Origin: Heliocidaris tuberculata
Taxonomy: Eukaryota > Echinodermata > Echinoidea > Camarodonta > Echinometridae
Direction: 5' to 3'
Assembly (NCBI GenBank): GCA_025618425.1
Contig: CM046847.1
Span: 13,183,468 to 13,247,467 of the forward strand
DNA: 64,000 bases
Shown: positions 1 to 11,989 of the stretch, in pieces
Layout: the number at the start of each line of letters is the position of its first letter
Position numbering within the stretch: position 1 is the first letter of the stretch
The notes under the pieces: generated by a model
What the model saw: the letters and a program-made list of their open reading frames with translations, nothing else
Told to the model about the DNA's origin: nothing
Databases searched by the model: none
Translations under genes and position numbers: made by a program

Positions 1-1338
1 TAATGTCAGTCGAGTTTATGTCATTCAAATGGTATGCCACCACTTACTTGAGACATTAAGGTTAAAGGCATAATATTTTTTAGAAAATGAAAGGTCAGTT
101 TAAATGTTCATGATTTTTATTTTATAGGCAGTGATGACAGGTGACATTCGCGACCATTTGCTGCCATATTACAAAAGAACATTTCTTTATATAAAAATAA
201 TTATATAGAAAAATAATATTGTTTTGTTACTTCATGCCTATTATAGGAAACCTATGGGAGTTTATAGATACCATTAGTTTTGATAATTAGTTTGTCTTGT
301 GTTCCAGATAAATGATAGAATTCTATTGCTCGGTATTTTTTCTGTTTATTATTTCTACTGAGCTTCATTTGGAAGCTCGGAAATTAGTTATAAAATGTGA
401 ATTGATCAATTACTGTATTCCAGAGTGCTAAATTACTAAACTACTGTAATATTTGACCACTTAAATGACAGTTGGCTAAGTGGCCCACTGGTTATCTAAT
501 AACTTGTTTGCCTACTTTATCCTCTACACAGTAAAAAAAAAATTGCTGTTTTTTCACGGGAAATTCCTGGCAGTCAGGATGCCGGGAATGCCCGTTTTTC
601 CACAGTTTTTTTTTTTAAATCGGAAATCAGCATATATTTACAATAAAATTATGTAAATATGTTTATTTCCGGTAAACCAACAAATTTTCTATTGTTTTAC
701 AGGAAAAGACTGTAAAATTGAAACAACGGCAATGAATTGTAATTTCAAGGGCTAAAAAACCTGCAGTTTTCCAGTTATTTTTGTACAGCATGCTTTTTTA
801 TTTTTTCCTATTGTACATGCGTCTATAATCTGATTTCATCACTTTGTAAGTAATTTTCATCTCATATTTTTTTTTCTTATTCTTTGAAATATGTGTATGC
901 TCTAAACTGGACCTCACTGAAAGACCATTTTTATGAGTGAAATGAGCTATCTTTTATAATCACCAGAATAAAGTATTATAACTAAAAAACGAACAAACCA
1001 AATAGATACATAAATGACTGACTGACTGAATGAATGAATGAATGAATAAATGAATAAATAGATAAACAGATAAACGACTGATGAATTACATTCACATATA
1101 CACATACACACGCCCACTCACACCACTGATCTCTATACTGATTTTTTTTTCTTCCGTAGAGATCATTCTCCTCACGCCGCCCGCACAAGAGGATCACCAT
1201 ATAGAGGGCAGACTACCATAAACGCACTGAGAATTTCAACATGGGCCAGGTATCTGATGGGCACTTCAATTTATCAATTAGACTGTCACTGGCCATTATC
1301 ACTGGCAGATCCAGGTTTACCTTGGAGTGAAGGGAGGG
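1..1338. other. AT-rich intergenic sequence, no gene seen
   Basis: No supported coding exon was found. A TGAA/TAAA tetranucleotide run lies at 1014-1078 and several A/T homopolymers are present. Confidence 0.6.
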
Positions 1339-1563
1339 CAGTGGCGGATCCAGGATTTCTTGAGGGAGGGGGCTCAATATTCACAAAATTTTCTGACAAG
1401 AAAAAAAAGAAAGAAAAAAAAAAAGGTCAAAAGGTCCTCAGCATTTTTGGGCCCCTTTTTAATTAAAAAAAAATCTCTGACAAGCAAAAAAAAAAAAAAA
1501 AAAAAAAAAAGGTCCAACAGCATCTTTTGGACCCCTTTTTGGTCCCCCCTGGACCCGCCACTG
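1339..1563. mobile_element. MITE-like element with CAGTGGCGGATCCAGG ends
   Basis: The left end CAGTGGCGGATCCAGG is matched in reverse complement by CCTGGACCCGCCACTG at 1548-1563. The interior is poly(A) with CCCCTTTTT blocks. Related ends recur elsewhere (near 2262, 12265, 20500, 37860 and 56290), usually beside C homopolymers. Confidence 0.6.
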
Positions 1564-1608
1564 AGAGAGGGGGCACATATACATCTGAAAAATCTCTGAC
1601 AAATTACA

Positions 1609-1876
1609 GGAAGAAGTAGTAGAAAAAGAAGAAGAAGAAGAAGAAGAAGAAGAAGAAGAAAAAGAAGAAGAAGAAGAAGAAGAAGAAGAAGAAGAAGAAG
1701 AAGAAGAAGAAGAAGAAGAAGGAGAAGGAGAAGAAAAAGAAGGAGGAGGAGGAGAAGAAGAAGAAGAAGAAGAAAAAGAAGAAGAAGAAGAAGAAGAAGA
1801 AGAAGAAGAAGAAAAAGAAGAAAGAGAAGGAGAAGGAGAAGGAAGCGGAGAAGAAGGAGGAGGAGGAGGAGGAGGA

Positions 1877-1972
<96 letters not shown>

Positions 1973-2110
1973 GAAGAATAAGAAGGAGGAGGAGGAGGAG
2001 AAGAAGAAGAAGAAGAAGAAGAAGAAGAAGAAGAAGAAGAAGAAGAAGAAGAAGAAGAGTAAGAAGAAGAAGAAGAACAACAACAAGAATAAAAAGAAGC
2101 GGAACAAGAA
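1609..2110. repeat. Long purine microsatellite (GAA/GGA/AAT)n
   Basis: About 500 bp of almost pure purine on the plus strand, mostly GAA with GGA blocks and an AAT block near 1879-1911. The open frames across it are low-complexity and not genes. Confidence 0.95.
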
Positions 2111-2684
2111 GAAGGGAAAGAAGAAAAAAATATTTGCATTTTTACTCTTCAATTTTCCTGGTCGGCATACACACAATAACAAATGTCTGCTCATATTTTT
2201 TTTCAAATTCTTTTATATACCACATTGGATTTGCCGGCCGGGGCATATCCCCCCCCCCCCCTTCGTGTCTCCTGGATCCGCCGTTGACTCTTCTTAAAAA
2301 TAAATCATTTGTGATTGACAAGATATATACCCGCTATATGATTTACTTACGCGTAGCACAACGATCATGGTGATTAAAGAAAATGGCAAATATCCATAAC
2401 TTCATTATTCGTCTCACAATGGACTGAGGTGTGTAAGGTATGCATATATAAAAAAAAAAAACCCAACAACTTGAAGGTTGTCGGCATATATTATTTCTTT
2501 TCATAACAGCAATGACCTGATTTTCTTTTGTTTGCTCGAGCAATTGTTAAAGATGCATGACAAAGCTTTTTTCTTTTGGAAGTGCCTTTTATACCCTTCG
2601 GATCCGGGAATTTGTCATTACGATTTTGGGGTATCTTTTTACACCAAAACTTCCTTCCATTGCAAGCAAACAAAAACTGGTTAA

Positions 2685-3167
2685 CTCTTCCTGTGCCAAG
2701 GGGTTTTACCGGTACAAAATTTTACCAAAACGTGAACAATGCTCACTTTTCATATGCTTGCACCATTCTAACCGTGTTTTATTTAACAAAATAATGTGTA
2801 CAAAACAAGTAGGAATTTGTTATTCTTTTAATGATACCAAGCATGTATATTTTACTCATTAATTTTATGTAAAGAAACTATTGCAAATTGTAATTGGGTT
2901 TACTTTCAATCCTTTATATTCTACTGCTCATTTGTTTACTATTGCTTTTTTTAGTCAAAGTGAGAAACATCCTCTGCCAAATCTGAATTTTCTCTGAAAA
3001 TGTTTATGGCACCATATATTGTTTCTTAGACATTTTAAATGCTTGATTCATGCTCTAAACTTTGATACAAATTAAACACCGCATAGATAATTATTGATGG
3101 AGTAATGTGCGACTAAACATAACTAGTATGTTTGTCACATATATACGTGACATCGGCACTGTAAGAG
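2685..3167. mobile_element. TTAA-flanked MITE
   Basis: The left end CTCTTCCTGTGCC and right end GGCACTGTAAGAG are inverted copies, each bordered by TTAA (2681-2684 and 3168-3171). TTAA target duplication is the habit of piggyBac-type transposons. No transposase is present. Confidence 0.55.
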
Positions 3168-3289
3168 TTAATACAACTCTTGGGTGCCGTTTTACTCCAA
3201 AATTCTCTGAGAAGCAAAAACTTGTATGCCACTTGGGTTTAAAGGTGTGGTTGGTTGTGGTTGGTTGTGCTTATGCCCCTTAAAATCCG

Positions 3290-3625
3290 CTAATGTATGC
3301 TACTATTCGTCTTCAGGTCACTTATGATTTGATGTATAAACGTGGGTCTTAAAAAGGGTTTGGCTCGTTTTTCCAAAAGTTCATAATTAAAAAAAATGAA
3401 TCTGGATGTACGCAATCCAGAAATATGAAATGAGATACTCTTATTTTCGGATTTATGAACTTTATTATTTGCGGAGCCATGAACTTTAGGACAAACAAAC
3501 AAACGCTCAATTTTGATAAACCAGGGAGACATTTCCCATCTCCCTGGAAAATTAACCTTATCTCATTTTTGTGAAATGTGTGTGTTCGGAATCATGGACC
3601 TTCGGAATAACGAGCACCCACGTGC
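3290..3625. repeat. Dispersed repeat with TTCGGAAT-type words
   Basis: It contains repeated motifs such as TTCGGAATcATGgAC and CTTCGGAATAACGAGC, similar to the sequence around the minisatellites at 14700-14880, 31640-31850 and 48230-48570. The boundaries are unclear. Confidence 0.35.
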
Positions 3626-3892
3626 TTGTTGAAATAGTTATAATAGGTCTATTATCCTGTGATATTTTAAAGAAATGAAATGAGTCCCTCTGTGGAAACA
3701 AAGCTAGAAATATCTAACACTACAGAAGAAAAAAAATAGTATAAAAAAAATAACACGATAAAAACTACTTTCGAAAAATAAACTCAAGACAATTTCGATA
3801 GCCCTGTCTATCACCTTTAGAAATGTGCGAACATTATAATGGTGTATTACGTAATCCGAACCTGATTTCTATGGGCAGTACAATATCATCAT

Positions 3893-3908
3893 AATAATCA
3901 TCACCATT

Positions 3909-3940
<32 letters not shown>

Positions 3941-4033
3941 TATAACCATCATCATTATCATCATCAACACCACCATTACCATCATCACCATCATCATCAT
4001 CATTGTCATCACCATTATCATCATCATTCTTTG
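3893..4033. repeat. (CAT)n microsatellite
   Basis: ATC/CAT trinucleotide run with ACC interruptions. The low-complexity open frame on the minus strand is not a gene. Confidence 0.9.
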
Positions 4034-4372
4034 TTTTTAGTTCGTTATTTCTTGTTTTCACGATTCTATCATCTCCTAATACACTATGAATTATTTTCTT
4101 CCATCTTATCTTATATCATGTTTTAACATGCATAACTTTATATTTCACCTATCAAATTCTCAACAAAATAAAATATACGGACGACATTGCATGCACATCG
4201 TTCTGATACGATTGCAGTTCTAGTTGCTAGACGGTATTATGAACAAGCAATGTGGATTTATAGAAATAGATCGGCAACATACATTGGGTTTTGGAAAAAT
4301 ATAACTACAATGGGTAAGCAGTTATATATGGTTTCATTACATGCATAAATATAACGGCTTTAATTATACCTC

Positions 4373-4480
4373 AGTCACATCGCCAAACCGACTCCAGACC
4401 GACTCCAAACCGAACGATTCTTGGCGATAGGCGTAATGTAACTTGTTTGTTCGGTCTGGTGTCGGTTTGGCGGTGTGACT
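4373..4480. mobile_element. Short foldback MITE
   Basis: AGTCACATCGCCAAACCGAC at the left pairs with GTCGGTTTGGCGGTGTGACT at the right with one mismatch, giving a hairpin of about 108 bp. Confidence 0.6.
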
Positions 4481-4624
4481 ATCGTATAGTCAACTTTGAG
4501 TGGGCCTATGTAGGACTTTTGGATGACTGTGCGTAGAAAATCAGCATATGAGACTGGTTTGTGTACTTTTTAGGCGGTGCATAATAACACGACCTTGTAT
4601 ATCTATTTATTTTCAATTTCTCAG

Positions 4625-4815
4625 ATGGTAATTTCTCTCTTTCTCTCTCTCCCTCTCTTTCTCTATCTCTTCCCCCCCCCCCTTTCTCTCTCTCACACAC
4701 ACACACACTCTCTCTCTCTCTCTGTCTTTCTCTTATCCCCTCTCTCTCTCTCTTTCTCTCCCTTTTCTCTCTCTCTCTCCCCCCCCCCCCTCTCTCTCTC
4801 ACACACACACTTTTT
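4625..4815. repeat. (TC)n/(AC)n/C-tract microsatellite
   Basis: Alternating CT, CA and C9-C10 runs. Confidence 0.9.
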
Positions 4816-4899
4816 TTTAAATTATTTATTTATTTTTTTTTTTTTTTATAACATACATGTTCACGCTGGTATCATTATGCCTTTAGCACTTCATTTATT

Positions 4900-5027
4900 T
4901 GATGTACGGTAAAAGAGCAATGTAGATAAAATGCCTTGCTCAAGGGCATAAGTGCCGTGCCGGGGATCGAACGCCCGATCCTCGCATCTCCAGTCAAGCG
5001 CCTTAAACCACTGGACCACGGCACCTC

Positions 5028-5028
<1 letters not shown>
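4900..5028 (-). mobile_element. tRNA-derived SINE fragment
   Basis: On the minus strand, 4963-5028 has an A-box-like TGGTCCAGTGGTTTAAGGCG and a B-box-like GCGTTCGATCC. Terminal GCCGTG and CACGGC pair like an acceptor stem. The anticodon stem pairs poorly, so it is a SINE head and not a working tRNA. The rest (4900-4962) is probably the tRNA-unrelated body. Confidence 0.65.
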
Positions 5029-5058
<30 letters not shown>

Positions 5059-5148
5059 ACACACACACACACACACACACTCTCTCTCTCTCTCTCTCTC
5101 TGTCTTTCTCTTACCCCCTCTCTCTCTGTCTTTCTCTTACCCCCCCTC

Positions 5149-5203
<55 letters not shown>

Positions 5204-5210
5204 CCTTTGG
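5029..5210. repeat. (AC)n/(TC)n microsatellite
   Basis: CA repeat followed by CT repeat with TTACCCCC interruptions, directly beside the SINE. Confidence 0.92.
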
Positions 5211-5520
5211 CTAGACTTATCTCTGCACAAATGCACAAATACTAAAGAGTTATAACGAACCGTGTACCAGCGTTTGGTTGACACGGGTGCGCCTCTATGA
5301 TGATCCACATTCTATCTCTATTCAGTAAAGTCACAACCATTTACTTGTTCAATTTCTACTCCCAGACTTCCTTTTGTGGAGTCAATACAAACGATCACAA
5401 ACCAACATTTTCTACATGTATGTCAAACGGTGCACCTCAGACAACTGTGTATAGTAAAACATATATGATCCAACGAGGAAACGTTCGACTTTAGGAATCC
5501 ATCATTTTCCAAGTTCGACC
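5211..5520 (+). other. Probable 5' flank or UTR of gene A
   Basis: Unique sequence before the gene A start codon. Nothing decisive is visible; the transcription start and promoter could not be placed. Confidence 0.35.
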
Positions 5521-5569
5521 ATGTCGTTCTCCAGAATGAGAATTGCGGTGCTAGCCCTGTTACTGTACT
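5521..5569 (+). CDS. Gene A exon 1: start codon and signal peptide core
   Basis: The ATG at 5521 has A at -3 and opens 16 codons reading MSFSRMRIAVLALLLY, a basic n-region followed by a hydrophobic core. The donor is T|GTAAGT at 5570, phase 1. Joined to exon 2 it gives LAYHAEA before Gln24, a good signal-peptidase site with Ala at -3 and -1. A TATA-like ACATATATGA lies about 60 bp upstream, but the true transcription start is unknown. Confidence 0.75.
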
Positions 5570-7223
5570 GTAAGTATGATAAGTGAAGATAATAATAACA
5601 TTGTTTACCAATCATTGTTGATGACATGTAAATATTTTGATTTTTGTCTTTTGATTTAATAAAACACACAAATAAAAAAATAATAATAACATTGTTTTCA
5701 ATGCCTGCTTACTTTATTGTTTCTGTGTACGACTACCAATTGCCAATTACCAATAAAGGTATTAATAGATATATAAATATCAAATATATAAATATATCAA
5801 GGTATATACATGTATCAAGGAATGATAAAGGCGTATTATGTGTGGGGGAGACTGTGCGCGTGTTTGCATATGTGTATGAACATATACTTTAGAAAAATAT
5901 GAATATATAAAAATAGTTGTTTTCAGGAAGATAAGAGCATACCTGTTTGAAAATGATGGGCTATTGCTGAAAGGTAAAGTATTTCAAATATCAGGCCTAT
6001 ATGATAGTTAACACTATTTTAAACGAATGCATATTAATTTTGATCATTTTAGTGGAGGATAATACATGTACTTCGATCTTCGTGGTCCAATTGATGATAA
6101 TTTAGGCTTATTTCAGTCTAGCTTTAATTGTCTTTTTGTATTATAACATACCTTATTTAGGCCTAATTGTATAGAATTAATGAATTTTATGGTTTGAAAA
6201 ATGACGATGATAATAATAATACAAATAAAAACACTGATATTCATAATACTAATGATATTGATAATAATGAAAATACCGATGATGATGATAATAATAAGAA
6301 TAATAATTCTAATGATAATACCAACAGTGCTAATAGTAATGATAAATTTTATTAACGATAACAATAATCACGATAACTATATTGATAGTAATAATAATGG
6401 TAAGAATAGTAGATTTATATTTCAGAAATAATATCAATTCTCTGTAATGAAAGAAGAAAGATGCACGTTATGAATTTTTATTTGTGAAAAATTCCGAGTT
6501 ATTTTCAATCGAATTTCTTGTTTCTCTTTCCCTCTCCACAATCCTAGTGGCTTACCATGCTGAAGCCCAGACCGAGTACCACGGTAAACTTGTGGGGTCG
6601 TTTGGGTCCACGGTACACGATGTTCAGGGCACGGTTTATGCAGAGAATGATTCAACGCTACGGATCATTGGATTCTCATACGACGGAACTGCACCAGGTA
6701 GATGATGATATTGATGATTATATTGATGATGTTGATGGTGATGATGATAATGATGATGATGATGATGATAATGATATTGATGATGATGAAGATAATGATG
6801 ATATTGGTGATGATATTCATGCATGAATAAGGTACTTTATCGGTTTGGTGTTTTATTCAAATGCTATCATGAATTTCGTTCCTTTTATGTGATTTTAACA
6901 GGTGACTGCACAACAAATTTTAAAAACAAAGCTTTGAATTAGCCTTAAAGCGAATTGTTCAATCATCCTTATAATCCGCTATATACAGCTCACACACAAA
7001 AAAGGTCACAGATCTAAAAGCTGTTTTTGTGATCATCATTATGCTTCAGTTGCGATGCAGATTTTTATATTTATATTTTTTATATGTCATATCTGTCGAA
7101 TGTAGGAGCTGTTCAGTACTATGATTTTTATTATCAATTTTATTAGTAGTATTATTATCGTTGTTATTGTTATTATTATTATTACTATTATTATTATTAT
7201 AGTAGTAGTAGTAGTAGTAGTAA

Positions 7224-7271
<48 letters not shown>

Positions 7272-7429
7272 ATTGATTATTATTTTTGCTATAATTATCA
7301 TCACCACCATCATCATCATCATCATCATCATTATTTAGTAATTTTTATTTGTAGACGTAGTTTTAGTGTTATTAGTGTTAACGTAGTAGTAGTAGCAGCA
7401 GCAGTAGTAGCAATTGTAGCATTTGTAGC

Positions 7430-7472
<43 letters not shown>

Positions 7473-7544
7473 ATAATAATAATGATAACAATAACAATAA
7501 TAATAACCATAATAATAATAATGATAATGATAATGATGATAATA

Positions 7545-7576
<32 letters not shown>

Positions 7577-10500
7577 GATGATTATGATGATGATAATAAA
7601 AATAATAATGATAATGATAATAATACAAATAATAAAAATGACAATAATAATGATAATAATAATAATATTTTGTAATTCTTATATGTCTCTCATTTGTTTT
7701 GTCTATCTCATCTCATGGTAATGAATAGATGCGTTCCTATGGGGAGGAGAGACGGGCTCACCATCCTCAAATGGTTATATCATCCCAGATGAAACTGGAA
7801 GGTAGGAGAGTTTCATTATATCTTTGTCTATTTTTCCGGGTCTTTTTTCGACTCACTATTACCCATTTTCCTTTCTTTCTGTTACTTCAACTGTGTATCT
7901 TTCTTTCTTGGTATACATGGTATATTCATAAGTAGTCTTCTTTTGTTTCTATCTTAATCTCACTTTTTCTCCCTCATGCAATATCTGCCTGATTCAAACA
8001 AGAGTAGCTGATCTAAGGATGTAACGATAAAATGTAAACATTTTGAAGCTTTCTTTTTTTATACTAAACTGCTTTAAGTCTTAGTCATTACTCAAAAATT
8101 AGGAATCATCCAACATCTCAATCTTGCTCCTTTTCTATATTTTCTGCTATATCTATTTCCGTGTTGGGTCTCCTTTCCATTTCCCTGTCAATTTTGCTAT
8201 TTAGTTTTATTTCTATTTCATGGTTGTCATTACCTTAATGTTTTCTCATATTATCTGTTTAACATCATGTAAGTTCATTTTTTGTACATTCAGTTTGAGT
8301 CAGCGTCATAGCTTCTGTTTTGAATGTTTCTTTTAATAAAAATAAAATCAGATCAATTCAATTCATTTCCATACTCTGTGAGGATCTCACATCATCTGCA
8401 CCTAAAATGTTGTACAATAATAGATTTTTTTTTCCGTGTCTTTTCAAAGCATGGTTAAATTGGGACATTATTCTAACGTCGACATCACAGTGACTCTCCC
8501 GTCGGGGAAGAGCGTCTCGAACCTCGCCTGGATCTCGGTCTGGTGTCGTCAATTTGCTGTAAATATATCTACTTTCTTTTATCGAAAGAAAATTCTGAAG
8601 TTTGCACACTGTTCTTTGATTCAAAGCACTGTATGTATATATGGGGCCTATTTCCTATATATTTCCATCCCTTACTCCCCCTCTTTTCACTTCACATCAT
8701 CACCTCCCCTCATTCCCCTCCCCTCCCCTCCCCCACCTCCACCCACCATTCTCCTCTCCCATCGCATCCCTCTTCTCCCCTCTCCTCCTCCTCCCTCACC
8801 GTCTCCCCTTCTTCCCTCTCCCTCCCCCTCACCCGCCTTCCTCCTCTACTGAGCAAGTATTGAGAGCTGGGGAGCGTTTCATCAAGTGTCTTGTCAGTGA
8901 TTTTTACTGACAAACTTGCTCTCAGCCAATCAGGTGCAAGGATTTCAGTAGCTTATAACAGTTGTCGATAAAACTCACTGACAAGACGCTTGATGAAACG
9001 CTTCCCTGATGTGATTTTTCAGATTCTTATTCCAGAAAAAAAAAAAAAAAAAAATAAAAAAATAAATTCTGTGTGTATCTCTGTGTTTGTAAGGGTTAGG
9101 GTTAGGGTTAGGGTTATGTGCGCGTGAGGGTGTGTGTGTGCGCATGTGTGTGCGTGTGCGTGTGTGCGTGTGTGTATGTGCGCCCATTTAAAGCGATGAC
9201 ATATGCATGAACTTTACATTCGGACCGATGACACACAGCGAACCGATGACGTCATCGGTTGGCAGGCCTGCGCAGTTAGACCCAAATTACATGCTTTTGC
9301 ATATAGGGGTAGGTCATCAGTTAGTGTTACACTAACAAGTCGTCGGTTGTATAGTAAAATTTCAGACGGGTCATCGGTTATGCGGTTGAATTCTACACAC
9401 ACAGGTCATCGGTTATGCGGTCAAATTCTAGGTTGTAAAAGATGTCATCGGTTAATATGCGCGCACAGGTATGGGTGTGTGTGTGTGTGTGTGTGTAGGA
9501 GGGGGGGGGGGTCCTTGTTTCTGCCAATCCTAAATCCGCCCTTGTAGAGTACAATAAATCTGATATTCTATAACTTCTAACGAGATGAGAATTACAGTTT
9601 AGCTCATCTGTAAGGGATTATACGGAAGAGAACAAAGATATACCATTAGCATGTAAGATCAAGTCTTTCTCAAATGTTTATGCGGTCTGTAAAGTGTTTA
9701 CCCACCTATGTTTAGATTTTATACTTGCCTAGAAAACTTTTCAATATAGATGTGAATGCTGTATCATATTGTGACCCCCCCCCCACCCCAAAGAAACAAA
9801 AACAAAAACAAAAAGAAACAGAAAACAAAACAAAAACATAACAACTCCCCCCCCCAAAAAAAAAAAAAAAAAAAAAAAAAGCAAAAACAAAACAAACACA
9901 CACGCAAAAAAAATAATAAAATAAGCAACAACAAAGAAAGAAAAAAAAATTACACGGATCTTTCAGATTCAATATGCACAATACTGAACATGGGTAGCTC
10001 ATTATGTTATTCGCACTGGATTCGATCATGCTCCCGGAAGAAATCGCCAAAGCATATACGTTGTCTAACGGAGAAATAAGAAAAGTATTACTTTCGATAC
10101 ATACAGAACTTCTCAGATTTAGAAGGAAAAAAAAAGCTAAAATGTGATAATAATTCTTATTCTATGCTTCTGTTCATTCACAGGCCAACTTTGGTCAAGT
10201 CATATTTCCATCACCTTTCGTTCCACCTTCCCATAACAACATCGGGCCTCTTGGGTTTTCTCCACTCGTCCACAGAACATCTGCCACAGCCGTGGTGGTA
10301 CTCGACCCCAAGCGAATAAGATTTGAAAATCTCCAGTACGATGGAACTGGCCCAGGTAAGATTATAAAATAACTTGCTTGCTTCACCTCTACGGTGCGTC
10401 CCAGAAAAAATGTCAGAAAAAACAGTCAGGAATCAAAGTCTCCTCAAATTAATATTTCAAACTATTTGAAGCAAAATGTCACACCTGTGGATAGCTTAGG

Positions 10501-11850
10501 TCCCTTCAATTAAATGACACCCAGGGGCGTAGATAGCGCGGGGGGGGGGGGGGAGGTTGGGTATGCATCCCCGACTTTTCGGGTGGGGGGATGGTGTGTA
10601 CAACATCCCCCCCCCCCCAGGTTTCACCCCACCAAAACAAAAACAAAAAAAAGTGGTGGAAAATATACATTTCTATATTATGTTGTAAATATAATTTGAT
10701 ATATTATATCTATTAATTTATACTTATATATTCTTTATTTCAATATGAATGTTATATATCCGTGTACAATATTGTAAATTTATATGAATTTATTAATATT
10801 TATCTACAATGCTGCATTTTTCCCGATATTATTTTTACACCACTAGAAAGTGAAAACCATCTACTTCAAATTATACAACATGGGTGTTGATCTTGGAGTG
10901 ATATGGAGGTATAATTTTTTTTTAATGAAGTGGGGGGGGGGGGGGGTTGTTGGCCTGCATGTGTTACCATTCCCAAATATATTTAGAGGTGAATTATTTT
11001 TTTTCGAAGCCACAATGCAGAAAAATTGTTTAGATTAAAAGTCCATGTAATTATTCTGGATTTAGAGGGTTCAGTCGATAACTTTCCTTTATAATGCAAT
11101 TCTGCAAAACTGAAATGAAAATATAGTCACAGGAATCGAATGTGGTGGAGAAAGAGGGAATACATCACCCACAATATTTATCGAGGGTGATGATAACCTG
11201 TGTCATCATCACCCAACTATACATAGAAGAATGATGAAATGACAATCATAACATGTAGGCCCGGTCAGAAGCACCGCTCCGGGCGTTGCATGTGGGCACA
11301 GTGCCGTTTCTTTTCCCTTTTACTTCAGATAAGTACCCCCTTTTTTCTTTCGAGTAAGTCCCAGTTCCATATTCTTTTAAGTGCCCCCTTTTAATCCCTT
11401 TTATTCCTTTTAATGTAACAAGTCATTTTTTTTCTTTGTAATATATAGACACTGATCTAATTTTTTTACTTTATATAAGAACATTTTCCCGTTCTTATAA
11501 ATGCCCCTTTTCAGGTGTTATAAGTGCCCCTTTTCACCTGTGATGAACTGCCTTTTGTACCTTTTCTACACATTCATTTATTTTTCTAATAATTGAAGTG
11601 TCCTTTTCCATAACATGTGCCCCTAATCCAAAGTGACTTAGAGCCAGTGTGTCCAAATGCTCGCTCGCTATGCTCGCTCATATTAAAAGTATAGCTTATT
11701 AAATAAATTTTAATGGTGAAATTATTGCTATTGTTTGCTCGCTTGCTCAATATTCAAATCATACTACAAAATTGCAAAGCATGATGCTAAAGTTGTATCT
11801 TGGATATGTAAAAAGAAAAACCATACATATTTACACACCGTCACCCCACG

Positions 11851-11892
<42 letters not shown>

Positions 11893-11907
11893 GTATATAC
11901 GTACACA

Positions 11908-11989
<82 letters not shown>

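Noticed and set aside
1459..2206. Long minus-strand open frames rich in Ser or Phe
   Set aside because: They are translations of the GAA/GGA microsatellite; no splice structure or complexity supports a gene.
4963..5028. Possible functional tRNA gene on the minus strand
   Set aside because: A and B boxes are present but the anticodon stem pairs badly and the sequence is attached to a repeat body, so SINE is more likely.
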